Source: CAZALT01 sp964485515
Lineage (GTDB): Bacteria; Actinomycetota; Acidimicrobiia; Acidimicrobiales; Acidimicrobilacustridaceae
Reading direction: 5' to 3'
Assembly (NCBI GenBank): GCA_964485515.1
Contig: CAZALT010000001.1
Span: 38,568-102,567, forward strand
Length of the DNA: 64,000 bases
Positions 32,388 through 40,429 of this stretch are shown here, piece by piece. The position numbers and the translations under genes are program-made. A model generated the notes under the pieces. That model was not told the DNA's origin. It saw only the letters and a program-made list of their open reading frames with translations, and ran no database searches. Positions within the stretch are counted from its first letter, which is position 1. Every line of letters starts with the position of its first letter.

Positions 32388-33508
32388 GCAGCCTGATGCA
32401 GCGCCGTTGGCGGATGCTCCGGAGCGATGCCATCGCGGTGCTCCCTGCCTGGCTCACGGCGCGCGCCCTCGTCCTGGCCGCGTACGTGGCGGCGATCGCC
32501 ATCGCCGACCGGCTGACCCCCGATGGTCGCCCGACGCCGCTCACCGAAGGTCCGATCTCGTGGGACGGCACCTGGTATCGCGACATCGCGGCGCACGGCT
32601 ACGGCCAGACCGAGAACGAGAGCCTCCGGTTCTTCCCGCTGTTCCCACTCCTCGGTCGCGCCTTGACTGCGCCCTTCGGGGGGCGCGACGACGTCGCCCT
32701 CGTGGTCGTGGCGACGGTCGCCTCGTTCGTCCTCGCCGTGCTCGTGCGCAGGCTCATGCTGGCCGAGGGCCACACCCTCGAGACGGCGGACCGGGCGGTC
32801 TGGCTGACCATGATCTTCCCCGCCGCGTTCGTGCTCACCTGGGGCTATGCCGAAGCGCTCATGCTCGTCGGCGCCGTCGGCATGTTCTACGGCCTGCGGA
32901 CCCAACACTGGTGGTGGGCCGCGGTCGCCGGTGTCGTCGCGGCGGGCAGCCGGCCGCTCGGGATCCTGCTCGTGCTGCCCGCCGCCATCGAGGTGGCCCG
33001 AGCATGGCGGAGCTCGGACGTCCCCGAGCGAATCGCCGGCACGGCCTCGGTGCTGTCACCGATGGTCGGCGCAGGCGCCTACTTCCTCTGGGTGCAGACC
33101 ACCTATGGCGACGCGCGGCTTCCCTTCACGGTGCAGGGCCCGTTCCGAGGCGCGTTCGTCGACCCGTTCAGCCGGCTCTGGGAGGGATTCACCCAGCTGG
33201 CAGGGCCGGAGCGCTACGGCGACGCGCTCCACCTGCCGTTCGCCATCGTGTTCGTGGTGCTGCTGGTGCTCACCTTCCGTCGATGGCCCGTGTCCTATGG
33301 CCTCTATGCCGCGGCGACGCTGCTCGTCGCGATCAGCGCCGAGAACCTCAACTCGTTGGAGCGCTACGCCCTCAACGCCTTCCCCCTGGTGCTCACGCTC
33401 GCCGTGCTCACCAAGGATGAGCGCGTCGAGCGTCCGGTGCTGACCGTCTGCGCCGGCGGATTCGTCGCCCTCGCCACCCTGGCCTGGCTCGGCGCCTACG
33501 TCCCATAG
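32384..33508 (+). CDS. PIG-V family mannosyltransferase
   Basis: 374 residues. The motif ISWDGTWYRDIAAHGYG followed by ESLRFFPLFPLLGRAL is the PIG-V (GPI mannosyltransferase 2) signature; WGYAEALMLVGAVGMFYGLR and the SRPLGILL segment also fit. Bacterial PIG-V proteins are found in actinobacteria that mannosylate lipids or glycans from polyprenyl-phosphate mannose. About eight to nine helices. It is translationally coupled to the previous GT-C gene (ATGA), so the two probably act on the same polymer. Confidence 0.87.
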   Translation: MSSLMQRRWRMLRSDAIAVLPAWLTARALVLAAYVAAIAIADRLTPDGRPTPLTEGPISWDGTWYRDIAAHGYGQTENESLRFFPLFPLLGRALTAPFGGRDDVALVVVATVASFVLAVLVRRLMLAEGHTLETADRAVWLTMIFPAAFVLTWGYAEALMLVGAVGMFYGLRTQHWWWAAVAGVVAAGSRPLGILLVLPAAIEVARAWRSSDVPERIAGTASVLSPMVGAGAYFLWVQTTYGDARLPFTVQGPFRGAFVDPFSRLWEGFTQLAGPERYGDALHLPFAIVFVVLLVLTFRRWPVSYGLYAAATLLVAISAENLNSLERYALNAFPLVLTLAVLTKDERVERPVLTVCAGGFVALATLAWLGAYVP

Positions 33509-33715
33509 CTGCCGACGTGTCGGTGCCGCGGTGACGACGGGCGTGCTCTCCCGCGACCGGACGTGCCGGGTCCTACGGCTCCAGTCGTCCCCAGTTCGCC
33601 CGAGCGACCCACAGGTCGTCCACCGGCAAGCCACAGGGTTTGGCCTCTTCCTCCTCACAGGCCTTTCGTCGTACGGTCGTCGTCGGGCCACGAGGCCAGC
33701 GACAGGAGACGTGTG

Positions 33716-33931
33716 ATGATCCGGTACGAGGTGACCTTGAAGGACGGCGTCGACCATGTGATCGACGATGCGGACGCCTACCTCCAGGAGGGGACGATGA
33801 CGACGTTCTTCGCCACCGACGGCGGGCGGGCGATCGTCGACTGCTGGAGCGTGCGAGTCGCCAGCTTCCGGACCTCCGAGATCGTCGTGGTGCGGCGCGT
33901 GGTCGGCGACGAGCTGGCCGTCGCGGTCTGA
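33716..33931 (+). CDS. Small conserved-looking protein of unknown function (71 aa)
   Basis: ATG at 33716 behind a good AGGAG. The 71-residue product is a compact beta-rich sequence (IRYEVTLKDG, TTFFATDG, IVDCWSVRVASFRTSEIVVVRRV) with no recognisable motif and no membrane segment. A TACGGT box at 33672-33677 may be its -10. Real gene judged from the ribosome-binding site, codon pattern and sensible composition. Function unknown. Confidence 0.6.
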   Translation: MIRYEVTLKDGVDHVIDDADAYLQEGTMTTFFATDGGRAIVDCWSVRVASFRTSEIVVVRRVVGDELAVAV

Positions 33932-33969
33932 TCCGCGGCCCCTGCCTCGATCCGTGCCAAGGTGCAGCC

Positions 33970-34155
33970 ATGGAGCTCATCGACCTCACGTGCCCCCGGT
34001 GCGAGCGGGCGGTGTCGCAGCGGTTCTACGGGCCGTGCGACGACTGCCGGAGCGCCCTGCGGGCCTCGCTCGGCGGCGAGCAGCACGAGCTGGCCGCCGT
34101 CGACTACGAGCCCAAGATGAACGTGACGCCCAACGCGGTGGCGTCCAAGGAGTAG
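33970..34155 (+). CDS. Small zinc-ribbon protein (61 aa)
   Basis: 61 residues with two CxxC knuckles 14 residues apart (LTCPRCERAV and GPCDDCRSAL), the spacing of a zinc ribbon, and a short acidic C-terminus. It lies 38 nt after the preceding small gene and ends just before a hairpin terminator. Such small zinc ribbons often bind nucleic acid or a partner protein; the role here cannot be assigned. Confidence 0.65.
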   Translation: MELIDLTCPRCERAVSQRFYGPCDDCRSALRASLGGEQHELAAVDYEPKMNVTPNAVASKE

Positions 34156-34188
34156 CCCGATGAGGCCGACGAGGCGGACGGGCACACG

Positions 34189-34222
34189 CGCCGGTGGCCG
34201 CCCCGAAGGACGGCCACCGGTG
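34189..34222. terminator. Bidirectional hairpin between convergent genes
   Basis: Perfect 10-bp stem ccggtggccg / cggccaccgg (34191-34200, 34211-34220) with a 10-nt loop, extendable by a wobble and a C-G pair, between the zinc-ribbon gene and the cyclophilin gene. Confidence 0.65.
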
Positions 34223-34259
34223 AGGTTGCGGGGTCGGCGGTGTCGCCGCACCACCTCGG

Positions 34260-34739
34260 TCAGTCGACCGGGATCTCCTCGATGACGACGGTCTCCATGA
34301 CGTCGCCACGGGTCGTGGCCTGCACGGCGTCGATGCCCTCGACGACCTGACCGAACAGGTTGTACTGCTTGGGCAGCCGGCCGCCGGACAGGTCCGACAG
34401 GCAGATGAAGAACTGCGAGCCGTTGGTGTCAGGACCGGCGTTGGCCATGGCCACGGCACCGACGACGTACTCGCCCTGCACCGGCTCGTCGGCGAACTTG
34501 TAGCCGGGACCGCCCCGACCCGAGCCCTCCGGGCAGCCGCCCTGGATCACGAAGCCCGGCTCGACCCGGTGGAAGGTGAGTCCGTCGTAGTAGCCCTGAC
34601 GGGCCAGGACCACGAAGTTGTTGACCGACTTCGGCGCGATCCGTGGATCAAGGTCCAAGACGATCTTGCCCTTCGGCGTGGTGATCGTGGCGCGGTAGAT
34701 GGTGTTGGTGTCGATTTCCATCGCTGGTGGTGAGCCCAT
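34260..34739 (-). CDS. Cyclophilin-type peptidyl-prolyl cis-trans isomerase
   Basis: About 159 residues. Cyclophilin core with FHRVEPGFVIQGG (catalytic Arg), GAVAMANAGPDTNGSQFFICLSDLSGG, and NLFGQVVEGIDAV. No signal peptide, so it is cytoplasmic. Three in-frame ATG codons (34748, 34739, 34721) are possible; 34739 has an AAGG at a usable distance. Its upstream region on the minus strand contains a degenerate copy of the RPSGA-type repeat. It catalyses proline isomerisation in protein folding. Confidence 0.93.
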   Translation of the reverse strand: MGSPPAMEIDTNTIYRATITTPKGKIVLDLDPRIAPKSVNNFVVLARQGYYDGLTFHRVEPGFVIQGGCPEGSGRGGPGYKFADEPVQGEYVVGAVAMANAGPDTNGSQFFICLSDLSGGRLPKQYNLFGQVVEGIDAVQATTRGDVMETVVIEEIPVD

Positions 34740-34790
34740 GCCCGGCATCCTTGCACACGACCTGCGAGGTCACCGAGACCCGCCGTCCCG

Positions 34791-34845
34791 CTCTCCACCG
34801 CTCGGGCGGCCGCGGCCTTTCCCGGGCTGCGCCGCTCGGGCGGCG
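34791..34845 (-). repeat. Degenerate copy of the 27-bp repeat family (non-coding site)
   Basis: Two accgctcgggcgg/gccgctcgggcgg cores (about 34798-34810 and 34831-34843). Read on the minus strand the second gives RPSGAARERPR, close to RESRPSGAE of the HAD and Lon arrays. It lies between the cyclophilin and DNA glycosylase starts, outside recognised genes. Confidence 0.5.
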
Positions 34846-34859
34846 TGGCATCCTGAAGC

Positions 34860-35489
34860 GTGGCTCGCACCCCGTCTCACACCGAGGCCAGCCTCGTCGT
34901 CGCCGAGCAGGACGACACCATGGCTCGACTCGTCGAGCGCCACGGCGCCATGCGCCTCGGGGCCCGTCCCCGGGTCGGCGACCGGTTCGAGGCGCTCGCC
35001 GCCCACGTCGCCTACCAGCAGCTGGCCGGTGCGGCCGCGTCGACGATCTGGGGGCGGACGAGGGCGCTCGTCGACGGTCCCTTCACCCCCGAGGCCGTCC
35101 TCGAGGTCCCCACCGAGGCGCTACGGGGCGCCGGGCTGTCCGGGGCCAAGACGGCGGCCATCTTGGACCTCGCCGCGTGGGTCGCTCGCGGCGACATCGA
35201 TCTGGCCGCGGCCGGGCGGATGTCCGATGCCGACGTCGAAGCCATGGTCGTCCAGGCGAGAGGCATCGGACCGTGGACGGCGCACATGTTCCTCATCTTC
35301 GACCTGCACCGGCTCGATGTGTGGCCCACGGGCGACCTCGGGGTGCGGGTCGGCTACGGGCGGGCGTGGGGGCTGACCGACGCGCCCACCCCGAAGGACC
35401 TGGCCGAGATGGGGGAGCGGTTCCGGCCGTACCGCAGCGTGGTGGCCTGGTACTGCTGGCGAGCTGCGGGCGACCCCGAGCTGCGGTAG
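34860..35489 (+). CDS. DNA-3-methyladenine glycosylase, AlkA-type (HhH-GPD)
   Basis: 209 residues from a GTG. Helix-hairpin-helix and catalytic region VVQARGIGPWTAHMFLIFDLHRLDVWPTGDLGVRVG contains the HhH and the catalytic Asp (GDLGVR). It lacks the N-terminal AlkA_N domain, so it is the short, actinobacterial/archaeal form. It removes alkylated bases by hydrolysing the N-glycosidic bond. Monocistronic between divergent cyclophilin and convergent TetR genes. Confidence 0.92.
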   Translation: MARTPSHTEASLVVAEQDDTMARLVERHGAMRLGARPRVGDRFEALAAHVAYQQLAGAAASTIWGRTRALVDGPFTPEAVLEVPTEALRGAGLSGAKTAAILDLAAWVARGDIDLAAAGRMSDADVEAMVVQARGIGPWTAHMFLIFDLHRLDVWPTGDLGVRVGYGRAWGLTDAPTPKDLAEMGERFRPYRSVVAWYCWRAAGDPELR

Positions 35490-35510
35490 CCATGATCGGA
35501 TCTGGCCCGG

Positions 35511-36203
35511 TCAGCGCACCGCGGCAGGGACGACGACACCGAAGGGCTTCAGGCCCGAGAGCCCGTTCCACACCATCGCCTCGATCACCGCGGTGGCCTG
35601 ATCGATCGTGAGCTCAGGCGTCTCGAGCCAGTCGAGCGAGGCCGCCTCCAGCAGTCCGACCACCCCTCGGGCCAGCATCCTGGACTCGGGACCGCCGCCC
35701 CAGCTCGACGCGATCAGCTCGTACCGGGCGCGCCGGTTGGCCACCACCGTGGGGTGCATGGCGGCCTCGGCGATGCCCATCAGACGCCACACCTCCCGGT
35801 TCTCCTCGGCGTACGCGAGGTAGGTGCGCACGACCCACCGGATCCGCTCCGAAGGGTTCGACCCGTGCCGATGCTGGCGGAACGTCTCATCGAGGCGGAG
35901 GTCGAGCTCCTCGATGCTGCGCAGGTACACGGCGGCGATGACCCCGCTCTTGTCTCCGAAGTAGTTGTAGATCAGCGCCCGGGAGACCCCGGCCTCCTCG
36001 GCGATCTGCTCGAAGGTGACGAGGGTCGGGTCCGAGGCCGACAGCACCCGTGTCGCCGCGTCGAGTATCAAACCCCGGCGGACCTCGGGGTCGAGCCGGG
36101 TCCTCGTGCGACCGCGGGGTCGGGCGGCGGTTGGTTGCGAGGCGTCAACCGCGGCGGTGTTCGGCTCCGGCACCGGCGGCACGTCCTGGTCCATGAGTCG
36201 CAC
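35511..36203 (-). CDS. TetR/AcrR family regulator
   Basis: About 230 residues; GTG at 36203 or ATG at 36194. After a disordered Pro/Thr tail, the helix-turn-helix is RRGLILDAATRVLSASDPTLVTFEQIAEEAGVSRALIYNYFGDKSGVIAAVY, followed by an all-helical C-domain. It begins only 6 nt after the stop of the last ABC-transporter gene, so it is probably the final gene of the opp operon and may regulate it. The ligand is unknown. Confidence 0.9.
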   Translation of the reverse strand: MRLMDQDVPPVPEPNTAAVDASQPTAARPRGRTRTRLDPEVRRGLILDAATRVLSASDPTLVTFEQIAEEAGVSRALIYNYFGDKSGVIAAVYLRSIEELDLRLDETFRQHRHGSNPSERIRWVVRTYLAYAEENREVWRLMGIAEAAMHPTVVANRRARYELIASSWGGGPESRMLARGVVGLLEAASLDWLETPELTIDQATAVIEAMVWNGLSGLKPFGVVVPAAVR

Positions 36204-36209
36204 CGGCTC

Positions 36210-37259
36210 TCAAGGCGTCGTCGTCATCGAGGTGTCGGTCTGGATCGCGCCCTCGGCGTCGCCGACGTCGAGCGGGAAGTGGCAGGCGACGAACTGCCCG
36301 AGGCCGATCTGTCGCATCTTGGGCTCGACCTTCTCGCACATGTCCCGAGCCTTGGGGCACCGGGTGCGGAAGCGGCAACCGCTCGGAGGCAGGACCGGGG
36401 AAGGAACCTCGCCGCTGGCCGCGAGGTGCGCTCGGGGACGCACCGTCGGGTCGGGCACGGGGATGGCTTCGAGGAGCGCGGCGGTGTACGGATGGGCCGG
36501 CGAACCGAAGATGAGGTCGGGTGGCCCCACCTCGCACAACTTGCCCAGGTACATCACCGCGATGCGGTCGCTCACGTTCTTCACCACGGCCAGGTCGTGG
36601 GCGATGAACACCACGGTGAGGCCGTAGCGAACCTTGAGCTCCTCGAGCAGGTTGATGATCTGCGCCTGGACCGACACGTCGAGCGCCGACACCGGTTCGT
36701 CGCAGATGAGCAGCTTCGGCTCGAGCACGAGGGCCCGGGCGATGGAGATGCGCTGGCACTGACCGCCGGAGAACTGGTGCGGACGACGGTTCGCCGACTC
36801 GCGAGCGATGCCCACTGCTTCGAGCATCTCGTGGACCTTGGCCTCGAGCTCCTTGCCCGATGCCCGCTTCCACACCCGCAGGGGTTCGGCCACGATGTCG
36901 AACACCGATCGGCGCGGGTTCAACGACGAGATCGGGTCCTGGAAGACCATCTGCATCTGGGGCCGCACGGCGCGCAGGGCCGAGCCGTGGAGCTGGGTGA
37001 GCTCGGTGCCGTCGAAGGTCACGGTTCCCTGATCCGGGCGGGGGAGCTGGATCATCGCTCGCCCGGTGGTGGACTTGCCGCAACCCGACTCGCCGACGAG
37101 GCCCAGCGTCTCGCCTTCGCGGACGTCGATGCTGACGTCGGTGACGGCATGGACCACGAGTCCGGTCGAGCCCACCGGGAACTCCACGACGAGGTTGTCG
37201 GCCCGGAGCAGGGGCGATTCGCCATCGCTTCGGAGGTGGGCGGTACCGCTGCCGGCCAT
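36210..37259 (-). CDS. Oligopeptide/dipeptide ABC transporter ATP-binding protein (OppF-like)
   Basis: 349 residues. Walker A GESGCGKSTTGRA, signature HQFSGGQCQRISIARAL (normally SGGQRQR; here Cys replaces the first Arg), Walker B LLICDEPVSALDVS, and the C-terminal oligo_HPY element with its Cys cluster (CRFRTRCPKARDMC) typical of OppF/DppF. It powers uptake together with the OppD-like subunit encoded one base upstream. Confidence 0.95.
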   Translation of the reverse strand: MAGSGTAHLRSDGESPLLRADNLVVEFPVGSTGLVVHAVTDVSIDVREGETLGLVGESGCGKSTTGRAMIQLPRPDQGTVTFDGTELTQLHGSALRAVRPQMQMVFQDPISSLNPRRSVFDIVAEPLRVWKRASGKELEAKVHEMLEAVGIARESANRRPHQFSGGQCQRISIARALVLEPKLLICDEPVSALDVSVQAQIINLLEELKVRYGLTVVFIAHDLAVVKNVSDRIAVMYLGKLCEVGPPDLIFGSPAHPYTAALLEAIPVPDPTVRPRAHLAASGEVPSPVLPPSGCRFRTRCPKARDMCEKVEPKMRQIGLGQFVACHFPLDVGDAEGAIQTDTSMTTTP

Positions 37260-37260
37260 G

Positions 37261-38364
37261 TCAGAGCTCGCTCTCGGTTGCGGGGCGGATCGACACCGCG
37301 GTGGCACCGGCTCCGGCGATCGTCGAGCCCCGGGCGTCGCGATCGCGGGCGTTGCGGGCCCGGGCCTCGACGCCCTCGGGCGTGCCGACCGGGAACCAGC
37401 ATCGATAGAGGTGGCCTGGCGTGTCGCCCTCGATGAGCGGCGGCTCCTCCTCGCGGCAGCGGCTCTGGGCGTAGTCGCAACGCGCCTCGAACCGGCAGCC
37501 CTTGGGGGGACGGATCAGATCGGGCGGTCGGCCGGGGATGGCCTGGAGCACCGTGTGGCTCCGGTCGGTCAATCGGGGGATCGAGCGCAGCAGCGCCTCG
37601 GTATAGGGCATGCGCACCTGCCCGAACAAGATGTCGGTCGGGGCCTGCTCGACGACCTTGCCGCCGTACATCACGATGATGTCGTCGGTGCGCCCGGCGA
37701 CCACGCCGAGGTCGTGGGTGACCAGGATCATCGACATGTCCCGCTCGCTCTGCTTCGCGGCGAGGAGGTCGAGGATCTGGGCCTGCACGGTGACGTCGAG
37801 CGCCGTCGTCGGCTCGTCGGCGAACAACAGGCGAGGGTCGCACGCGAGAGCGACGGCGATGGTCACCCGCTGGCGCATCCCCCCGGACAGCTGGTGCGGG
37901 TAGTCGCTGAAGCGCTGCGCCGGTTCGGGGATGCCGACCGAACGAAGCAGCTCGATCGCCGCAGCCTTCGCGTCGCCCTTCGACTGGCCGAGGTGGAGGC
38001 GGAGCGACTCGGTGATCTGGTTGCCGATCTTGAGGACCGGGTTGAGCGAGGTCATCGGGTCCTGGAAGATCATCGACATCTCCGGGCCCCACACCGCCCG
38101 GAGCTGCTTCTGGGACCAGGTGGTGATGTCGTCGCCGTCGTAGAGGACGCGACCCTTGCGCACGACGTGGCGAGCAGGGAGCAGACCCATGATCGAGCGG
38201 GACAGGATCGTCTTGCCCGAGCCGGATTCGCCGACGATGCCGAGCGTCTTGCCTCGGTCGAGCCGAAGGGACACGCCGTCGACGGCGTGCACCGTGCCGA
38301 CCTCGGTCCGGAAGTGGGTGACGAGGTCTTCGACCTCGAGGAGCAAGGTCGACTCGGCGCTCAC
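37261..38364 (-). CDS. Oligopeptide/dipeptide ABC transporter ATP-binding protein (OppD-like)
   Basis: 367 residues from GTG 38364, which overlaps the OppC stop (GTGA). Walker A GESGSGKTILSRS, signature HQLSGGMRQRVTIAVAL, Walker B LLFADEPTTALDVT, and a C-terminal oligo_HPY Cys cluster (CRFEARCDYAQSRC). Forms the ATPase heterodimer with OppF. Confidence 0.95.
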   Translation of the reverse strand: MSAESTLLLEVEDLVTHFRTEVGTVHAVDGVSLRLDRGKTLGIVGESGSGKTILSRSIMGLLPARHVVRKGRVLYDGDDITTWSQKQLRAVWGPEMSMIFQDPMTSLNPVLKIGNQITESLRLHLGQSKGDAKAAAIELLRSVGIPEPAQRFSDYPHQLSGGMRQRVTIAVALACDPRLLFADEPTTALDVTVQAQILDLLAAKQSERDMSMILVTHDLGVVAGRTDDIIVMYGGKVVEQAPTDILFGQVRMPYTEALLRSIPRLTDRSHTVLQAIPGRPPDLIRPPKGCRFEARCDYAQSRCREEEPPLIEGDTPGHLYRCWFPVGTPEGVEARARNARDRDARGSTIAGAGATAVSIRPATESEL

Positions 38365-39335
38365 AGCCCGCTCTCCTTCACGTTGAAGTACTCGCGGAGG
38401 CGGTCGCCCGCGAGGTTGAGTGCGAGCACGGTCATGAACAGCACGGCGCAGGGCATCAGCGCGATCCATGGCGCGGTCGTGAGCGCGCTCCGGCCTGCGT
38501 TGATCATGGTCCCCCAGGTGGGTGTCGGTGGCGGGACCGACAGCCCGAGGAAGGCCAGCCCGCCTTCGGCGACGATGGCGAGCGCCACGCCAAGGATGGC
38601 GAACGAGATCACGGGCAGCACCACGTTGGGCAGGATCTCGCGGATCATGATCCGGGCGTTGCTGGCCCCGCTGGCCCGCGACGCGGTCACGAACTCGCGC
38701 TGGCTCTGGGTCATGGTGCTGGCCCGCACGAGGCGGGCGAGCGGCGGGATGGCCACGACCCCGATGGACAGGGCGATCACCACGACCGACTTCTGGCCCG
38801 TCATCGTGATGATGGCGAGGGCCAGGAGCAGTGCGGGGAAGGCGAGCAGCACCTCCATGAAGAACATCACCACGCCCTCGGTCTTGCCCCGGAAGTAGCC
38901 GGCCATGAGCCCGAGGGGCCCGCCGACGACCATGCCGAAGAGGATCGATGCGACCCCGACGACGAGCGACACCCGCGCGCCCCAGATCACACGGGAGAGC
39001 ACGTCGCGGCCCAGCTCGTCGGTGCCCATCCAGTGCTCGGCCGACGGTGGCTTGCGGGCCATGCCCCGGAAGATCTTCGACGGGTCGGGGATGGGCAGGA
39101 GCGGGGCGAGGATCGCGGCGCCGACGATGAGCACGAGCCACGCCACCATCAACCAGAAGAACCACCCGAGGCGCTTCTTCACCAGGATGTCGATCGGCAT
39201 CTGATCGGGATCGACCTGCGCGAGGACCGCGTCGGTGGCGACCTGGCCGTCGGCGATCGCGGTGATCTCTGTGGCGAGGTCACCGCTGCCGACGATGACG
39301 TCGCTGGGGAGATCGTCAGCTGAGGGCTCGGGCAT
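38361..39335 (-). CDS. Oligopeptide ABC transporter permease (OppC-like)
   Basis: 324 residues with a cytoplasmic N-tail of about 55 residues, OppC_N helix, and the BPD_transp_1 domain. The EAA coupling loop reads RASGASNARIMIREILPN. Periplasmic start motif HWMGTDELGRDVLSR is typical of DppC/OppC. It overlaps the OppB-like gene by 20 nt. Confidence 0.95.
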   Translation of the reverse strand: MPEPSADDLPSDVIVGSGDLATEITAIADGQVATDAVLAQVDPDQMPIDILVKKRLGWFFWLMVAWLVLIVGAAILAPLLPIPDPSKIFRGMARKPPSAEHWMGTDELGRDVLSRVIWGARVSLVVGVASILFGMVVGGPLGLMAGYFRGKTEGVVMFFMEVLLAFPALLLALAIITMTGQKSVVVIALSIGVVAIPPLARLVRASTMTQSQREFVTASRASGASNARIMIREILPNVVLPVISFAILGVALAIVAEGGLAFLGLSVPPPTPTWGTMINAGRSALTTAPWIALMPCAVLFMTVLALNLAGDRLREYFNVKESGL

Positions 39336-40269
39336 GCCGGATCCTTGGGTCGAGGAGGCCGTAGGTGATGTCGACGAGGAAGTTCACGATCACGTAGCCG
39401 ATGGCGGTGATCAGCACGACGCCCTGCACAGGCGCAGCCTCCTGGCTGAAGATCGCGTTCACCGTGTACAGGCCGATGCCGTTGATGGCGAACACCACTT
39501 CGATGACGAAGGTGCCACCGATGAGCGCACCGGTGTTGAGACCGATCGCGGTGATGAGCGAGAGGCTCGACGGCTTGAAGGCGTGGCGGAGCAGGATGCG
39601 GTTGGAGGAGAGCCCCTTGGCCTTGGCCATGGTGACGTAGTCCTCCTGCAAGCTCGTGATGAGGTCGACGCGCAGGAGTCGCATGTAGACCGCCATCAGG
39701 GGCACGGCGAGCGACACCGCCGGCAGGAACAGCGAGCGGAGGTTCTCCGCCGGGTTCTCGGTGAGGTCCGTGTAGCCCGTGGCGGGGAACCACTTGAGCT
39801 TGACGGCGAACACGTAGACGAGCAGGACGGCGAGCACGAAGTTCGGCACCGAGAACAGCGCGAACGTCGCCGTGGTCGCGGCACGGTCGAAGAACCCACC
39901 AGCCCGCTTGGCGCACAGGAGCGCCAGGGGAACCGCGGTCACCAGTGCGAGGAACTGGGCGTAGACGAGCAGCTCGATGGTGACCGGAAGCCGTTCACCG
40001 AGCGCGTCCCACACCTGCTGGTGCGTGGTGGGCGCCTCGCCGAGGTCGCCGGTGAGGGCGTTGCCGAGCCAACGCAGGTACTGGACGGGGAGCGGGTCGT
40101 TGAGCCCGAGCTCCTCGGTCTTCTGGTCGATGCACTGCTGCCCGCCGGTGGTCCCGCAGATGCTCTCGGCCGTGCTGCCAGGTTGGGCGGTGACCATGAT
40201 GAAGGCCAGGACCGTCACGGCGAAGAGCACGAGCAGCAACCGCAGCGCCTTGCGTGCGATGAACCTCAT
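39316..40269 (-). CDS. Oligopeptide ABC transporter permease (OppB-like)
   Basis: 317 residues, six hydrophobic helices; the EAA coupling loop is AKGLSSNRILLRHAFKPS, and the N-terminal loop after the first helix contains a Cys-containing insert (ICGTTGGQQC). Pairs with the OppC-like permease. It is separated from the binding-protein gene by 160 nt with strong hairpins. Confidence 0.94.
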   Translation of the reverse strand: MRFIARKALRLLLVLFAVTVLAFIMVTAQPGSTAESICGTTGGQQCIDQKTEELGLNDPLPVQYLRWLGNALTGDLGEAPTTHQQVWDALGERLPVTIELLVYAQFLALVTAVPLALLCAKRAGGFFDRAATTATFALFSVPNFVLAVLLVYVFAVKLKWFPATGYTDLTENPAENLRSLFLPAVSLAVPLMAVYMRLLRVDLITSLQEDYVTMAKAKGLSSNRILLRHAFKPSSLSLITAIGLNTGALIGGTFVIEVVFAINGIGLYTVNAIFSQEAAPVQGVVLITAIGYVIVNFLVDITYGLLDPRIRHARALS

Positions 40270-40361
40270 GACAGGGCCACCGGGGACGCTGTCGGTGCGG
40301 TCGGTTCAGACATCGCCCGCCTCTCTCAGATGGGACTAGTTGGGAGCGGATGGATCGGAGC

Positions 40362-40416
40362 GGGCCCATGGGCCCACGGGCCCGGCCTGATGTCCCCCAA
40401 CATCTGGCCGGACCCG
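40362..40416 (-). terminator. Hairpin pair between oppA-like and oppB-like genes
   Basis: gggcccatgggccc (40362-40375) is a perfect 14-bp palindrome. Next to it cgggcccggcc / ggccggacccg (40377-40387 and 40406-40416) forms an 11-bp stem with one mismatch. Being inside the operon after the binding-protein gene, they may partly terminate or stabilise the message so that more binding protein than permease is made. Confidence 0.6.
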
Positions 40417-40429
40417 CGAAGGGTGCTGG

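Noticed and set aside
37066..38898. 610-codon plus-strand frame over the opp ATPase genes
   Set aside because: Shadow of two ABC ATPases and a permease whose Walker motifs are intact on the minus strand.
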